A stretch of 8,899 nucleotides of DNA from Oscillospiraceae bacterium. GTDB lineage: Bacteria; Bacillota_A; Clostridia; Oscillospirales; Oscillospiraceae. The notes under the pieces were generated by a model. The model was not told where the DNA came from. It saw only the letters and a list, made by a program, of their open reading frames with translations, and did not search any database. The stretch lies in NCBI GenBank assembly GCA_017396725.1, contig JAFQLA010000297.1, positions 1-8,899 on the forward strand, read 5' to 3'. Positions 1-6,014 of this stretch are shown piece by piece; the first letter of the stretch is position 1; each line of letters begins with the position of its first letter. The position numbers were made by a program, and so were the translations under genes.

Positions 1-781
1 CCACGATGTCTGCCGCCTTTTCCACACTGTAGGAGAAGGGGCGGCAGGTGGCGCCCTTCATAAGGCGCTCAGCCCAGGGATCGTCGGCATTATAAACGCC
101 GGTCTCGCAGTTGGAGAAAAGGATGGCCTTGGCGTCGCAGTAGTTTTCCATGGTCTCATGGAATTCCAGATGATCCTGGGTCAGGTTGGTGAAAATGCCG
201 GCGGCAAAGGGAATGCCGTACACGCGGTCCAGATACAGCGCGTGGGAGGAGACCTCCATCACCACATGGGTGCAGCCGGCGTCCGCCATGCGGCGGAAAA
301 GCTTCTGGAGTTCGAAGGATTCGGGGGTGGTGCGCTCGGTGGGCAGCACTTCCTCCCCGATGAGGTTCTGATTGGTGCCGATAAGGCCCACCTTGGCCCC
401 TGCCTTGGCCTCAAGGATGGCCTTGAGGAGATAGGTGGTGGTGGTCTTGCCGTTGGTACCCGTGACACCCACCATGGTCATCTCACGGGCAGGGTGATCG
501 AAGAAGTTGGCGCCCACAACAGAGAGCGCGCGGCGGGAGTTTTCCACCTGCACATAAGGCACTGCTTCTTCCGGCACTTTTTCGCAAAGCACGCATGCCG
601 CGCCCTTTTCCGCCGCCATGGGGATAAAGCGGTGGCCATCGGTAGCATAACCCGTCATGGCAACAAAGAGGTCGCCGGGAACGGTGGCGCGGGAATCGTA
701 GCTGACGCCGCTGATCTCGGCATCCATATCCGCCGTGGCGGAGAGCACCGTGAGACCTGCAAGCAATTCTTTGAGTTTCAT
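1..781 (-). CDS. murE: UDP-N-acetylmuramyl-tripeptide synthetase MurE (C-terminal part missing at window edge)
   Basis: MurE is a cytoplasmic Mur ligase. It uses ATP to add the third stem-peptide residue (meso-diaminopimelate or L-lysine) to UDP-MurNAc-L-Ala-D-Glu. I translated 260 residues, from ATG at 781 to the left edge. Visible parts are the N-terminal UDP-binding domain (about 1-100, with SYDSR and DLFVAMTGY); the ATP-binding loop GTNGKTTT at 108-115; the TTPES substrate motif at 151-155; EVSSHAL near 176-182; and TNLTQDHLEFH at 198-208 followed by Lys218, which aligns with the carbamylated lysine of Mur ligases. The start is supported by a GGAGG ribosome-binding site 8 bases upstream. 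The gene begins 17 bases after the PBP stop, so it is very probably in the same operon. The third-residue specificity motif (DNPR-type in diaminopimelate enzymes) lies outside the window, so the amino acid added cannot be told. Family assignment is secure. Confidence 0.96.
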   Translation of the reverse strand, partial: MKLKELLAGLTVLSATADMDAEISGVSYDSRATVPGDLFVAMTGYATDGHRFIPMAAEKGAACVLCEKVPEEAVPYVQVENSRRALSVVGANFFDHPAREMTMVGVTGTNGKTTTTYLLKAILEAKAGAKVGLIGTNQNLIGEEVLPTERTTPESFELQKLFRRMADAGCTHVVMEVSSHALYLDRVYGIPFAAGIFTNLTQDHLEFHETMENYCDAKAILFSNCETGVYNADDPWAERLMKGATCRPFSYSVEKAADIV

Positions 782-798
782 GATCCTTACCTCCAAGA

Positions 799-3042
799 TC
801 AGTCTCGCACCGAGGTGTCGCCCAGCTGAACGGTCATGACCGTGCCGGCTTCCACCTGCGTGCCTGCTTCTTCCGTTTGAGAAATGACATAGACATTGCC
901 GGAATCACTGGATGTGGCGCCGGTAACGCGCATGATAAGGCCTGCGTTGGTGATGGCGATATTGGCTTCTTCCGCCGAGTAACCCACCACATTGGGAACG
1001 ATACAGGGCTGGGTGGGCTTTTCCGCACCCAGATAGAGGATGATATCCGCGCTGCCGGGCACGATAGCGCCGCCGACAGGCGTCTGATCGGTGACCTTGT
1101 CACCGTCGCCCACGGTCTTTACGCCAAAGCCGATGGCATTGAGGCGCTCGGTGGCTTCTTCCACGCTGAGGCCCACCACATTGATGACGGTCTCATCCGC
1201 GCTGACAAATTCGCCCTCTTCATATTCGGGCTCATAGCCGAGATAAGGAAGAACATCGGCAAGGATCTGGCTGCAGAAGGGCGCCACCATGTTGCCGCCG
1301 GAGGGATAAGTGCCCGTCACACGGCTGGGGGTATCCAGCGTAAGGAGCATAATGATCTCAGGATCGTCAGCAGGGGCGAAGCAGCAGAAGGAAACCACGA
1401 TGTCACCGGTCTTGCCCTTATCTGCCGTACCGGTCTTGCCGCCGATGCGATAGCCGGGTACCTGACCGTTGGCGCCGGTACCGTCGCTGACAACGAATTC
1501 CAGAATTTCTCTTGCCTTGGCGGAGGTGTCGCTGCTGATGACCTGCCGGATCGGCGTGGTCTCATGCTGGAAGACAACGCTGCCTTCCTCATCCAGGATC
1601 TGCTCCACCACATAAGGCTCATTGAGATAGCCGCCGTTGATGCAGGCCGCCTGCGCGGTGATGAGTTCCAAGGGGGTAACGGTATAGTTCTGGCCGAAGG
1701 CGTAGCAGGCAAGGTCCAGCGTATCGAAGGCGGATTCTTCACGGAAGATACCCGTGGCTTCGCCGCCAAGGTCAATGCCCGTCTTTTCCTTGAGGCCGAA
1801 AGCTTCCATGTAGTTATAGTAAGTTTCGGTGCCTACGGCAAGGCCCAGATTGATGAAGGCGGGGTTGCAGGAATTACCCACCGCTTCTTTCAGGCTCTGA
1901 TAGCCGTGGCCGGTGCGCTTGGAGCAGTTGATCTTCGCCGTGCTCACTTCCAGCGAGCCGGAGCAGTTATAGGAACTGGCAAAGGAGGTCTTCCCCTCTT
2001 CCAGCGCGATGGAAAGGGTCAGGATCTTACCCGTGGAGCCGGGTTCGTAGGTATCGTTGATGGAGCGGTTTCTCCACTGCAGAAGCTGCAGCTCGGCCCG
2101 CTTTGCGTCATATTCGTCGCCCTCCAGCTCCGCGAGATCGTCAGTGAGGAAGGAGGAATACACGGTAAAGGGATCGTTGAGGTCATAGGTGGGGATGGAG
2201 GCCATGGCATAGATGGCGCCGGTCCTGGCGTTCATGATGATGCCCTGGGCGCCCACGCCGGTACCGTACTTGGCTTCCATGTCCGCAAGGGCCTTTTCCA
2301 GATAATACTGGATGTTGGTATCGATGGTGGTGACAAGATCCTTGCCGTCCTCGGCATCGTAATACTGCTCGTACTGATAGAGCACATCGGTGCCGGCGGC
2401 ATTCTTGGAGGTGATGGTAAGGCCGTTGGTGCCCTGCAGGCTCTCCTCATAGTAGGCTTCCAGACCGTAGAGGCCGTTATTGTCGGTGCCTACGAAGCCG
2501 ATAACATGGGAGGCAAGGCTGCCGTAGGGATAATAGCGCTTGGAATCCGGCACGAGATAGATGCCGGAGATATCGTTGGCATCGATGAATTCCCGCACCT
2601 TATCGGCATCGGCCTGCTCGGCACGGCGGTAGACGATCTTGTACTCAGATTTGACATCTTCCATCATGGTGAGAATCTCTGCCTGATCCACACCCAGAAG
2701 GGCGCTGAGATTGGAGGCGATGAGCACCTTATCCTCACCGTTGTCGATGATCTCCTTGGGAGAGAGGAAGATGGTCTCCGCCGTTGCGCTGATGGCAAGG
2801 GCGTTGCCGTTGCGGTCGTAAATGGTGCCGCGGGAAGCCGTCACCACGGAGGAGGCGGTCTGCTGCATAACGGCCTTTTCCTCCAGCGCGTCATGCTGGC
2901 GGATCTGCAGATCATAAAGGCGGAAGAACAGCAGCGCAAAGGTCACAACGCCCAAAAGCACCATGAAGATCATGGTGCGGTAATGGACCACGCGGTTGGC
3001 CTGACGCGCGGCTTCACTTTTTCTATGAGGCGTTTGAGACAC
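799..3042 (-). CDS. Class B penicillin-binding protein, SpoVD/FtsI type, with two PASTA domains
   Basis: This is a 747-residue peptidoglycan D,D-transpeptidase anchored in the membrane with its catalytic part outside. It shows a short basic cytoplasmic tail (1-22), one membrane helix (about 23-42) and a PBP-dimer domain opening with RGTIYDRNG at 71-79. The transpeptidase motifs are STGK at 336-339 (nucleophile Ser336), SCN at 391-393 and KTGT at 536-539. Two C-terminal PASTA repeats occupy about 613-672 and 679-741. Cys373 and Cys392 lie 37 and 56 residues after the catalytic serine, a spacing that resembles the redox-active pair of B. subtilis SpoVD. Position between an FtsL-like gene and murE fits either the septal PBP (FtsI/PBP2B) or SpoVD for spore cortex. 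The cysteines lean to SpoVD; two PASTA repeats (SpoVD has one) keep it open. The start is GTG with AAGGGA 9 bases upstream; the first ATG (codon 24) lies inside the membrane helix, so GTG is preferred. Confidence 0.95.
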   Translation of the reverse strand: MSQTPHRKSEAARQANRVVHYRTMIFMVLLGVVTFALLFFRLYDLQIRQHDALEEKAVMQQTASSVVTASRGTIYDRNGNALAISATAETIFLSPKEIIDNGEDKVLIASNLSALLGVDQAEILTMMEDVKSEYKIVYRRAEQADADKVREFIDANDISGIYLVPDSKRYYPYGSLASHVIGFVGTDNNGLYGLEAYYEESLQGTNGLTITSKNAAGTDVLYQYEQYYDAEDGKDLVTTIDTNIQYYLEKALADMEAKYGTGVGAQGIIMNARTGAIYAMASIPTYDLNDPFTVYSSFLTDDLAELEGDEYDAKRAELQLLQWRNRSINDTYEPGSTGKILTLSIALEEGKTSFASSYNCSGSLEVSTAKINCSKRTGHGYQSLKEAVGNSCNPAFINLGLAVGTETYYNYMEAFGLKEKTGIDLGGEATGIFREESAFDTLDLACYAFGQNYTVTPLELITAQAACINGGYLNEPYVVEQILDEEGSVVFQHETTPIRQVISSDTSAKAREILEFVVSDGTGANGQVPGYRIGGKTGTADKGKTGDIVVSFCCFAPADDPEIIMLLTLDTPSRVTGTYPSGGNMVAPFCSQILADVLPYLGYEPEYEEGEFVSADETVINVVGLSVEEATERLNAIGFGVKTVGDGDKVTDQTPVGGAIVPGSADIILYLGAEKPTQPCIVPNVVGYSAEEANIAITNAGLIMRVTGATSSDSGNVYVISQTEEAGTQVEAGTVMTVQLGDTSVRD

Positions 3043-3051
3043 GGATCTTCT

Positions 3052-3057
3052 TCCCTT
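3052..3057 (-). promoter_or_regulatory. Ribosome-binding site deciding the GTG start of the PBP
   Basis: Read on the minus strand this is AAGGGA, 9 bases before the GTG at 3042-3040. It supports a non-ATG start that keeps the full cytoplasmic tail and membrane helix. The match to the Shine-Dalgarno consensus is moderate. Confidence 0.55.
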
Positions 3058-3099
3058 CAGGCGGATTTCCGGAATTCTTCTCTCCCGGATAAATGGAAA

Positions 3100-3133
3100 G
3101 CAAGGAGTAAGAAGACCCCTTCTTACTCCTTAC
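3100..3133 (-). terminator. Strong intercistronic hairpin between the FtsL-like gene and the PBP gene (possible attenuator or processing site)
   Basis: A perfect 13-bp inverted repeat (AAGGAGTAAGAAG and its complement, 3102-3114 and 3119-3131) encloses a 4-base loop. In the minus-strand RNA a G-U and a G-C pair extend it to 15 bp. It begins 24 bases after the FtsL-like stop and ends 57 bases before the PBP start. Only a weak UUUCCAUUU tract follows, so it is unlikely to be a full terminator in an operon that plainly continues. Partial termination, RNase processing or 3'-end stabilisation of the upstream mRNA are all possible. The structure is seen directly; the function is inferred. Confidence 0.6.
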
Positions 3134-3156
3134 GCAATTTTACTATATGGCGCCGC

Positions 3157-3726
3157 TTAATTGAAATATTCCACGACACTTAAGAAGCTGCGGCCAAGGG
3201 CGTCCGCAACCGTTCCCCAAAGGCCCGTGGTCTCCTGCTGATGGAGCACCACCGTATCGGGGCTGGAAAGATCAATGTAATAGATCTGGCTGGGACTGGG
3301 TTTGGTCATACCGGCAGCCTCTGCCGCTTCCTTCACGGAAGACTTATCGAAAACACGCTCATACTCGGAGGTAAGAGAGATGTTCTCCTGCTCCAGAGCG
3401 GCCAGCTCTGCCTTCATGCTTACCACACTGGAGGAAATGGTGGTGAGCTGCACATAGCTCATAAGGATCATTAACAGCATGATGCCCACAGCCACGGTAC
3501 CTACCACGGAAAGAGCGCTGACGCGGATAGCTGCGCGGGGTGCGGCATGGGTGCGGGTGCGGGGAACAGCCTTCGGTTCGGGACGAACCATAGGCTCTGC
3601 ATGCACGCGGCGCTCAAAGTCAACGGCGGAGCTGGTAAGAGCGAATTCCTCAGCTCTTACATCCACATCATAGGCAAGGCTGCCGTAAGTTCTGTAATTC
3701 ACTTTTTTAGCAGATGCGTTTGCCAT
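3157..3726 (-). CDS. ftsL: FtsL-like single-pass membrane protein with coiled coil (septum assembly)
   Basis: The 189-residue protein has a long polar, Pro/Arg-rich N-terminal cytoplasmic region (1-68), one membrane helix (about 70-92), a heptad-like helix (about 95-127, with MKAELAALEQENISL) and a C-terminal segment with GMTKPSPSQIYYIDL at 139-153. This layout and the position between rsmH and a class B PBP fit FtsL, the bitopic division protein that joins DivIC/FtsB to recruit and activate the septal synthase. FtsL sequences are very divergent, so the call rests mainly on topology and gene order. At 189 residues it is longer than many FtsL proteins, mostly because of the N-terminal tail, which includes YRTYGSLAYDVD at 11-22. 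The ATG at 3726 has AAGGAG 7 bases upstream and starts 16 bases after the rsmH stop, so the two are cotranscribed and closely coupled. Confidence 0.8.
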   Translation of the reverse strand: MANASAKKVNYRTYGSLAYDVDVRAEEFALTSSAVDFERRVHAEPMVRPEPKAVPRTRTHAAPRAAIRVSALSVVGTVAVGIMLLMILMSYVQLTTISSSVVSMKAELAALEQENISLTSEYERVFDKSSVKEAAEAAGMTKPSPSQIYYIDLSSPDTVVLHQQETTGLWGTVADALGRSFLSVVEYFN

Positions 3727-3742
3727 TTGATTTCTCCTTCGT

Positions 3743-4711
3743 TTATTCGCTGCACTTTTCCGCCACTCTCAGCTTGGCGCTGCGGGCGCGGGGGTTATAG
3801 GCCAGCTCTGCCGTGCCTGCCACGATGGGCTTGCGGCTCACCAGCTTCATGATCGGTTTTTTTCCACAGACGCAAACCGGGAATTCCGGCGGGCAGGTGC
3901 AGCCCGTTGCCAGAGTCTGAAGCGTCTTTTTAATGATGCGGTCTTCCAGCGAGTGGAAGGTGATCACCGCCAGCCGGCCGCCGGGATTGAGGCAAGCGGC
4001 TGCGGATTCCATCATGGGGGGCAGTTCGCCAAGCTCATCGTTCACTGCGATGCGAATGGCCTGAAAACTGCGTTTAGCGGGGTGCTGCTTTTCACGCAGC
4101 GCCGCGGCGGGCATAGCCCGGCGGATGATGTCCACCAGTTCAAAGGTGGTCTCAATGGGTTTTTCCTCACGGGAGGAAACGATATTTTTGGCAATGGCGG
4201 GAGCGTAGCGTTCCTCACCGTATTCGTATAAGATGCGGCGCAGCTCCTCGTAGCTCCCGCCGTTCACCACCTGCGCGGCGGTGAGGGAGGCCTGCGCGTC
4301 CATGCGCATATCCAGCGGCGCGTCGTTCATGTAGGAAAAGCCGCGCTCGGGAGTATCCAGTTGCGGGGAGGAAACGCCCAGATCAAAGAGCATGCCGTCC
4401 ACGCCCTTGACGCCCAGTTCATTAAGGACACCCTGCAGCGCGCTGAAGTTGCTGTGGACCAGCGTGACGCGGTCCATGTAATCGGCAAGGCGGATCTTCG
4501 CCGCCTCAATGGCGGTCATATCGCGGTCAAGGCAGATGAGCCGGCCCGTAGTCAGGCGGCGGACGATCTCAAGAGAGTGGCCCGCGCGGCCCAGCGTACC
4601 GTCAAGGTACACGCCGTCAGGCCGGATGTTGAGCGCCTCGAGGCACTCATCCAGAAGCACCGGCTTGTGGCCGAAAGCCTCATCGGAGACTGCGTTTTTA
4701 TCAAATGCCAT
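3743..4711 (-). CDS. rsmH: 16S rRNA (cytosine(1402)-N(4))-methyltransferase RsmH
   Basis: RsmH (formerly MraW) uses S-adenosylmethionine to methylate N4 of C1402 in the P site of 16S rRNA. The 322-residue length is normal for the family. Motifs in order are GHKPVLLDE at 14-22; the SAM-binding DGTLGRAGHS at 37-46; CLDRD at 60-64; MLFDLGVSSPQLD at 107-119; ERGFSYMNDAPLDMRMD at 122-138; RSFQAIRIAVNDE at 214-226; and ITFHSLEDR at 250-258. A cysteine cluster (C271, C273, C280, C282) is of a kind often seen in Gram-positive RsmH. The ATG at 4711 lies one base after the mraZ stop, so translation is probably coupled; a purine-rich GGAAGAG stretch lies inside the end of mraZ. Assignment is firm. Confidence 0.98.
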   Translation of the reverse strand: MAFDKNAVSDEAFGHKPVLLDECLEALNIRPDGVYLDGTLGRAGHSLEIVRRLTTGRLICLDRDMTAIEAAKIRLADYMDRVTLVHSNFSALQGVLNELGVKGVDGMLFDLGVSSPQLDTPERGFSYMNDAPLDMRMDAQASLTAAQVVNGGSYEELRRILYEYGEERYAPAIAKNIVSSREEKPIETTFELVDIIRRAMPAAALREKQHPAKRSFQAIRIAVNDELGELPPMMESAAACLNPGGRLAVITFHSLEDRIIKKTLQTLATGCTCPPEFPVCVCGKKPIMKLVSRKPIVAGTAELAYNPRARSAKLRVAEKCSE

Positions 4712-4712
4712 G

Positions 4713-5129
4713 TTAGAACCCCAGCTCTTCCATCACGGCGCCCATATTCTCGGGATTGAGCTCCGCTTCTTCCACGGCGTACCACTTTTCCGCGTTCCAG
4801 ATCTCGGCGCGGTTGGAAACGCCGATGACCACAACATCCTTCTGCAGCTGCGCGTAAGCACGGAGCTTGGCAGGCAGCAGGATACGGCCCTGCGCGTCCG
4901 GTTCGCACTTTGCGGCATTGGCAAAGAGAGGACGCATGGCCTTGGTGCGGGTGTAGGGCAGGCTTTCAAACTTTTCGGTGAACTTGGCCCAGCTGGCGTC
5001 GCTGTACACGCTGAGGCAGCCGTCCATACCCATGGTCACATAGAAGGTTTCGCCCAGTTCTTCACGGAGCTTGGCAGGGATAAAAAGACGGCCTTTGGCG
5101 TCAATGGTGTGCTGATATTGACCGGTCAT
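4713..5129 (-). CDS. mraZ: Transcriptional regulator MraZ
   Basis: MraZ is a ring-forming DNA-binding protein that controls its own dcw operon by binding short repeats near the promoter. The 138-residue protein carries two copies of the AbrB-like swapped-hairpin domain with the family signature DxxGR followed by hydrophobics and PAKLR. The first is DAKGRLFIPAKLR at 10-22 and the second is DAQGRILLPAKLR at 78-90. The start MTGQYQHTID matches the usual MraZ N terminus, with AAGGGAG 8 bases upstream of ATG at 5129. The frame stays open further upstream to 5234, but that extension would run through the operator and has no family similarity. As first gene of the operon, with four phased repeats in its leader, it is very probably autoregulated. 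Confidence 0.97.
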   Translation of the reverse strand: MTGQYQHTIDAKGRLFIPAKLREELGETFYVTMGMDGCLSVYSDASWAKFTEKFESLPYTRTKAMRPLFANAAKCEPDAQGRILLPAKLRAYAQLQKDVVVIGVSNRAEIWNAEKWYAVEEAELNPENMGAVMEELGF

Positions 5130-5137
5130 TCCTGCCA

Positions 5138-5144
5138 CTCCCTT
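5138..5144 (-). promoter_or_regulatory. mraZ ribosome-binding site
   Basis: The minus-strand sequence AAGGGAG is 8 bases before ATG at 5129. It fixes the mraZ start at the canonical MTGQYQ and argues against the longer open frame. Confidence 0.75.
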
Positions 5145-5210
5145 CCGCGTGATTTTTATCTCAGAAGTCGCAAAGGAGGCGAGTCGTCCACCATTCGCGG
5201 GCTTTTTCAC

Positions 5211-5245
5211 CCACTTTGATGCACTACTCACCACTTTCCACCACT
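5211..5245 (-). promoter_or_regulatory. Putative MraZ operator: four AGTGG-type boxes at 10-bp period
   Basis: On the minus strand the boxes are AGTGG (5245-5241), AGTGG (5235-5231), AGTGC (5225-5221) and AGTGG (5215-5211). Each is separated by exactly 5 bases, so all lie on one face of the helix. MraZ proteins are known to bind arrays of short GTGG/TGGG-type repeats with about 10-bp phasing upstream of mraZ. The array starts a few bases downstream of the predicted transcription start, so bound MraZ could block initiation or early elongation. A weaker AATGG (5195-5191) falls on the same phase two periods away. Binding by this MraZ is inferred from family knowledge. Confidence 0.85.
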
Positions 5246-5254
5246 TCTAACCCA

Positions 5255-5283
5255 ATTATACGAGTCTGAGGGCAGAATTGCAA
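5255..5283 (-). promoter_or_regulatory. Sigma-A-type promoter of the mraZ dcw operon
   Basis: Minus-strand -35 TTGCAA (5283-5278), a 17-base spacer and a perfect -10 TATAAT (5260-5255). The next bases upstream (5284-5298) are AT-rich and could act as an UP element. The predicted transcription start is near 5248, giving a leader of about 119 bases to the mraZ ATG. It lies just downstream of the terminator of the preceding operon. Confidence 0.85.
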
Positions 5284-5333
5284 GAAAAAATTTTATGTCA
5301 ATTCGGCGCTCAAAGTCTTGATTTTCTTTGCTT

Positions 5334-5358
5334 TTTGCGGCTTTTTCCTCCCCGCAAA
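5334..5358. repeat. Short inverted repeat between terminator and mraZ promoter
   Basis: TTTGCGG (5334-5340) and CCGCAAA (5352-5358) form a 7-bp stem with an 11-base loop. There is no U-tract in the minus direction, so it is not convincing as a terminator. It may be incidental. The rest of 5284-5372 is AT-rich and shows no gene. Confidence 0.3.
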
Positions 5359-5372
5359 CCGATAAATTGTGC

Positions 5373-5411
5373 AAAAAAAGAAGAGGGACACAAGATGTTG
5401 TGTTCCTCTTC
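5373..5411 (-). terminator. Rho-independent terminator of the rsmD-coaD-coiled-coil operon
   Basis: A 14-bp stem (5398-5411 with 5380-5393) with one A-C mismatch in the minus-strand RNA and a 4-base loop. It is followed directly by seven T residues (complement of 5373-5379). It lies about 80 bases after the stop of the coiled-coil gene and about 90 bases before the mraZ -35 box. This should separate the two minus-strand transcripts. Confidence 0.85.
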
Positions 5412-5454
5412 AAAAAATCGCCCTATTTTTGGTTTTCAAAAAATCTTGCAGCTG

Positions 5455-5489
5455 ATTTTCGTCATTTTTCACAAAATTTCGACGAAAAT
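5455..5489 (-). repeat. Composite AT-rich hairpin immediately after the coiled-coil gene stop
   Basis: ATTTTCGTC (5455-5463) and GACGAAAAT (5481-5489) make a 9-bp stem. Inside, in the minus RNA, ATTTT and AAAAT pair around a GTGA loop with a 3-base bulge. The stem begins one base after the TAA stop at 5491. No U-run follows directly, so it is more likely a 3'-end stabilising structure or a weak first terminator ahead of the strong one at 5373-5411. Confidence 0.5.
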
Positions 5490-5490
5490 T

Positions 5491-6012
5491 TTATGCATCT
5501 GCTACATCTTCCTTTTCGCGATTTTCCAGCTCTTCCCGCTGGCGGCGCATCTGCTCGGCAGAGGCGGTGCGGAAGTTGACGCGGGACTGTTTGACTTCCT
5601 CGTAAGCCATGGCGATGGCTTCTTCAGTGCGGCGCAGAGCATCTTCGGTATATTCGTTGGCTACGCGGTACATCTCCTTGGAGCGTTCCTCAGCGCGCAG
5701 CACGATCTCCTGACCGCGCTTGCGGGCGGCCAGCACGATCTCGCTTTCGGAGACCTTGGCCTTGGCGTCCAGCTCAGCCTGACGCATCATGCGGTCCACA
5801 TCGCGCTTGGCGGATTCCACGAAGTCATTGCGGGCAGTCAGCAGTTCCTGCGCGCGCTTAAGTTCCAGAGGCAGCTGGGCGCGGATCTCTTCCAGCAGAT
5901 CCAGCGCTTCATCACGGTGGATGATACACTTGTCAGCGCTCAGGGGCGCATTCTTAGCCTCATCGATCATTCCGTACAGCACATCAATCAGGTGGTTTAC
6001 ATCATTGGCCAT
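5491..6012 (-). CDS. Coiled-coil protein of unknown function, next to coaD
   Basis: I do not recognise a characterised function. The 173-residue protein has no membrane segment or signal peptide. It begins with a compact region of helical appearance (1-55, VNHLIDVLYGMIDEAK at 5-20, then RDEALDLLEEIRAQLP at 33-48). A long charged helix follows (about 50-168), rich in Glu, Arg and Ala with heptad-like spacing, typical of DivIVA-like or ATP-synthase-b-like coiled coils. Similar open frames beside coaD in clostridia are, from memory, usually annotated hypothetical or ATPase-subunit-like; no ATP-binding loop is visible. The ATG at 6012 lies 2 bases after the coaD stop, with AAAGGA 11 bases upstream. 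An ATG at 6024 would overlap coaD and abut its Shine-Dalgarno sequence. It is the last gene of its operon. Confidence 0.88.
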   Translation of the reverse strand: MANDVNHLIDVLYGMIDEAKNAPLSADKCIIHRDEALDLLEEIRAQLPLELKRAQELLTARNDFVESAKRDVDRMMRQAELDAKAKVSESEIVLAARKRGQEIVLRAEERSKEMYRVANEYTEDALRRTEEAIAMAYEEVKQSRVNFRTASAEQMRRQREELENREKEDVADA

Positions 6013-6014
6013 GG

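Noticed and set aside
877..3183. A 768-codon open frame on the plus strand, antisense to the PBP gene
   Set aside because: The minus-strand PBP is certain from its catalytic motifs. The antisense frame has no recognisable domain, no good ribosome-binding site and a Gly/Ala/His/Ile-rich composition expected when a GC-rich gene is read backwards.
5172..5179. AAAGGAGG-like sequence on the plus strand in the mraZ leader
   Set aside because: No start codon with a sensible reading frame follows at ribosome-binding distance, so it is probably chance.
5130..5234. N-terminal extension of mraZ by 35 codons
   Set aside because: It would begin inside the MraZ operator, lacks family similarity, and the canonical ATG at 5129 has a good ribosome-binding site.
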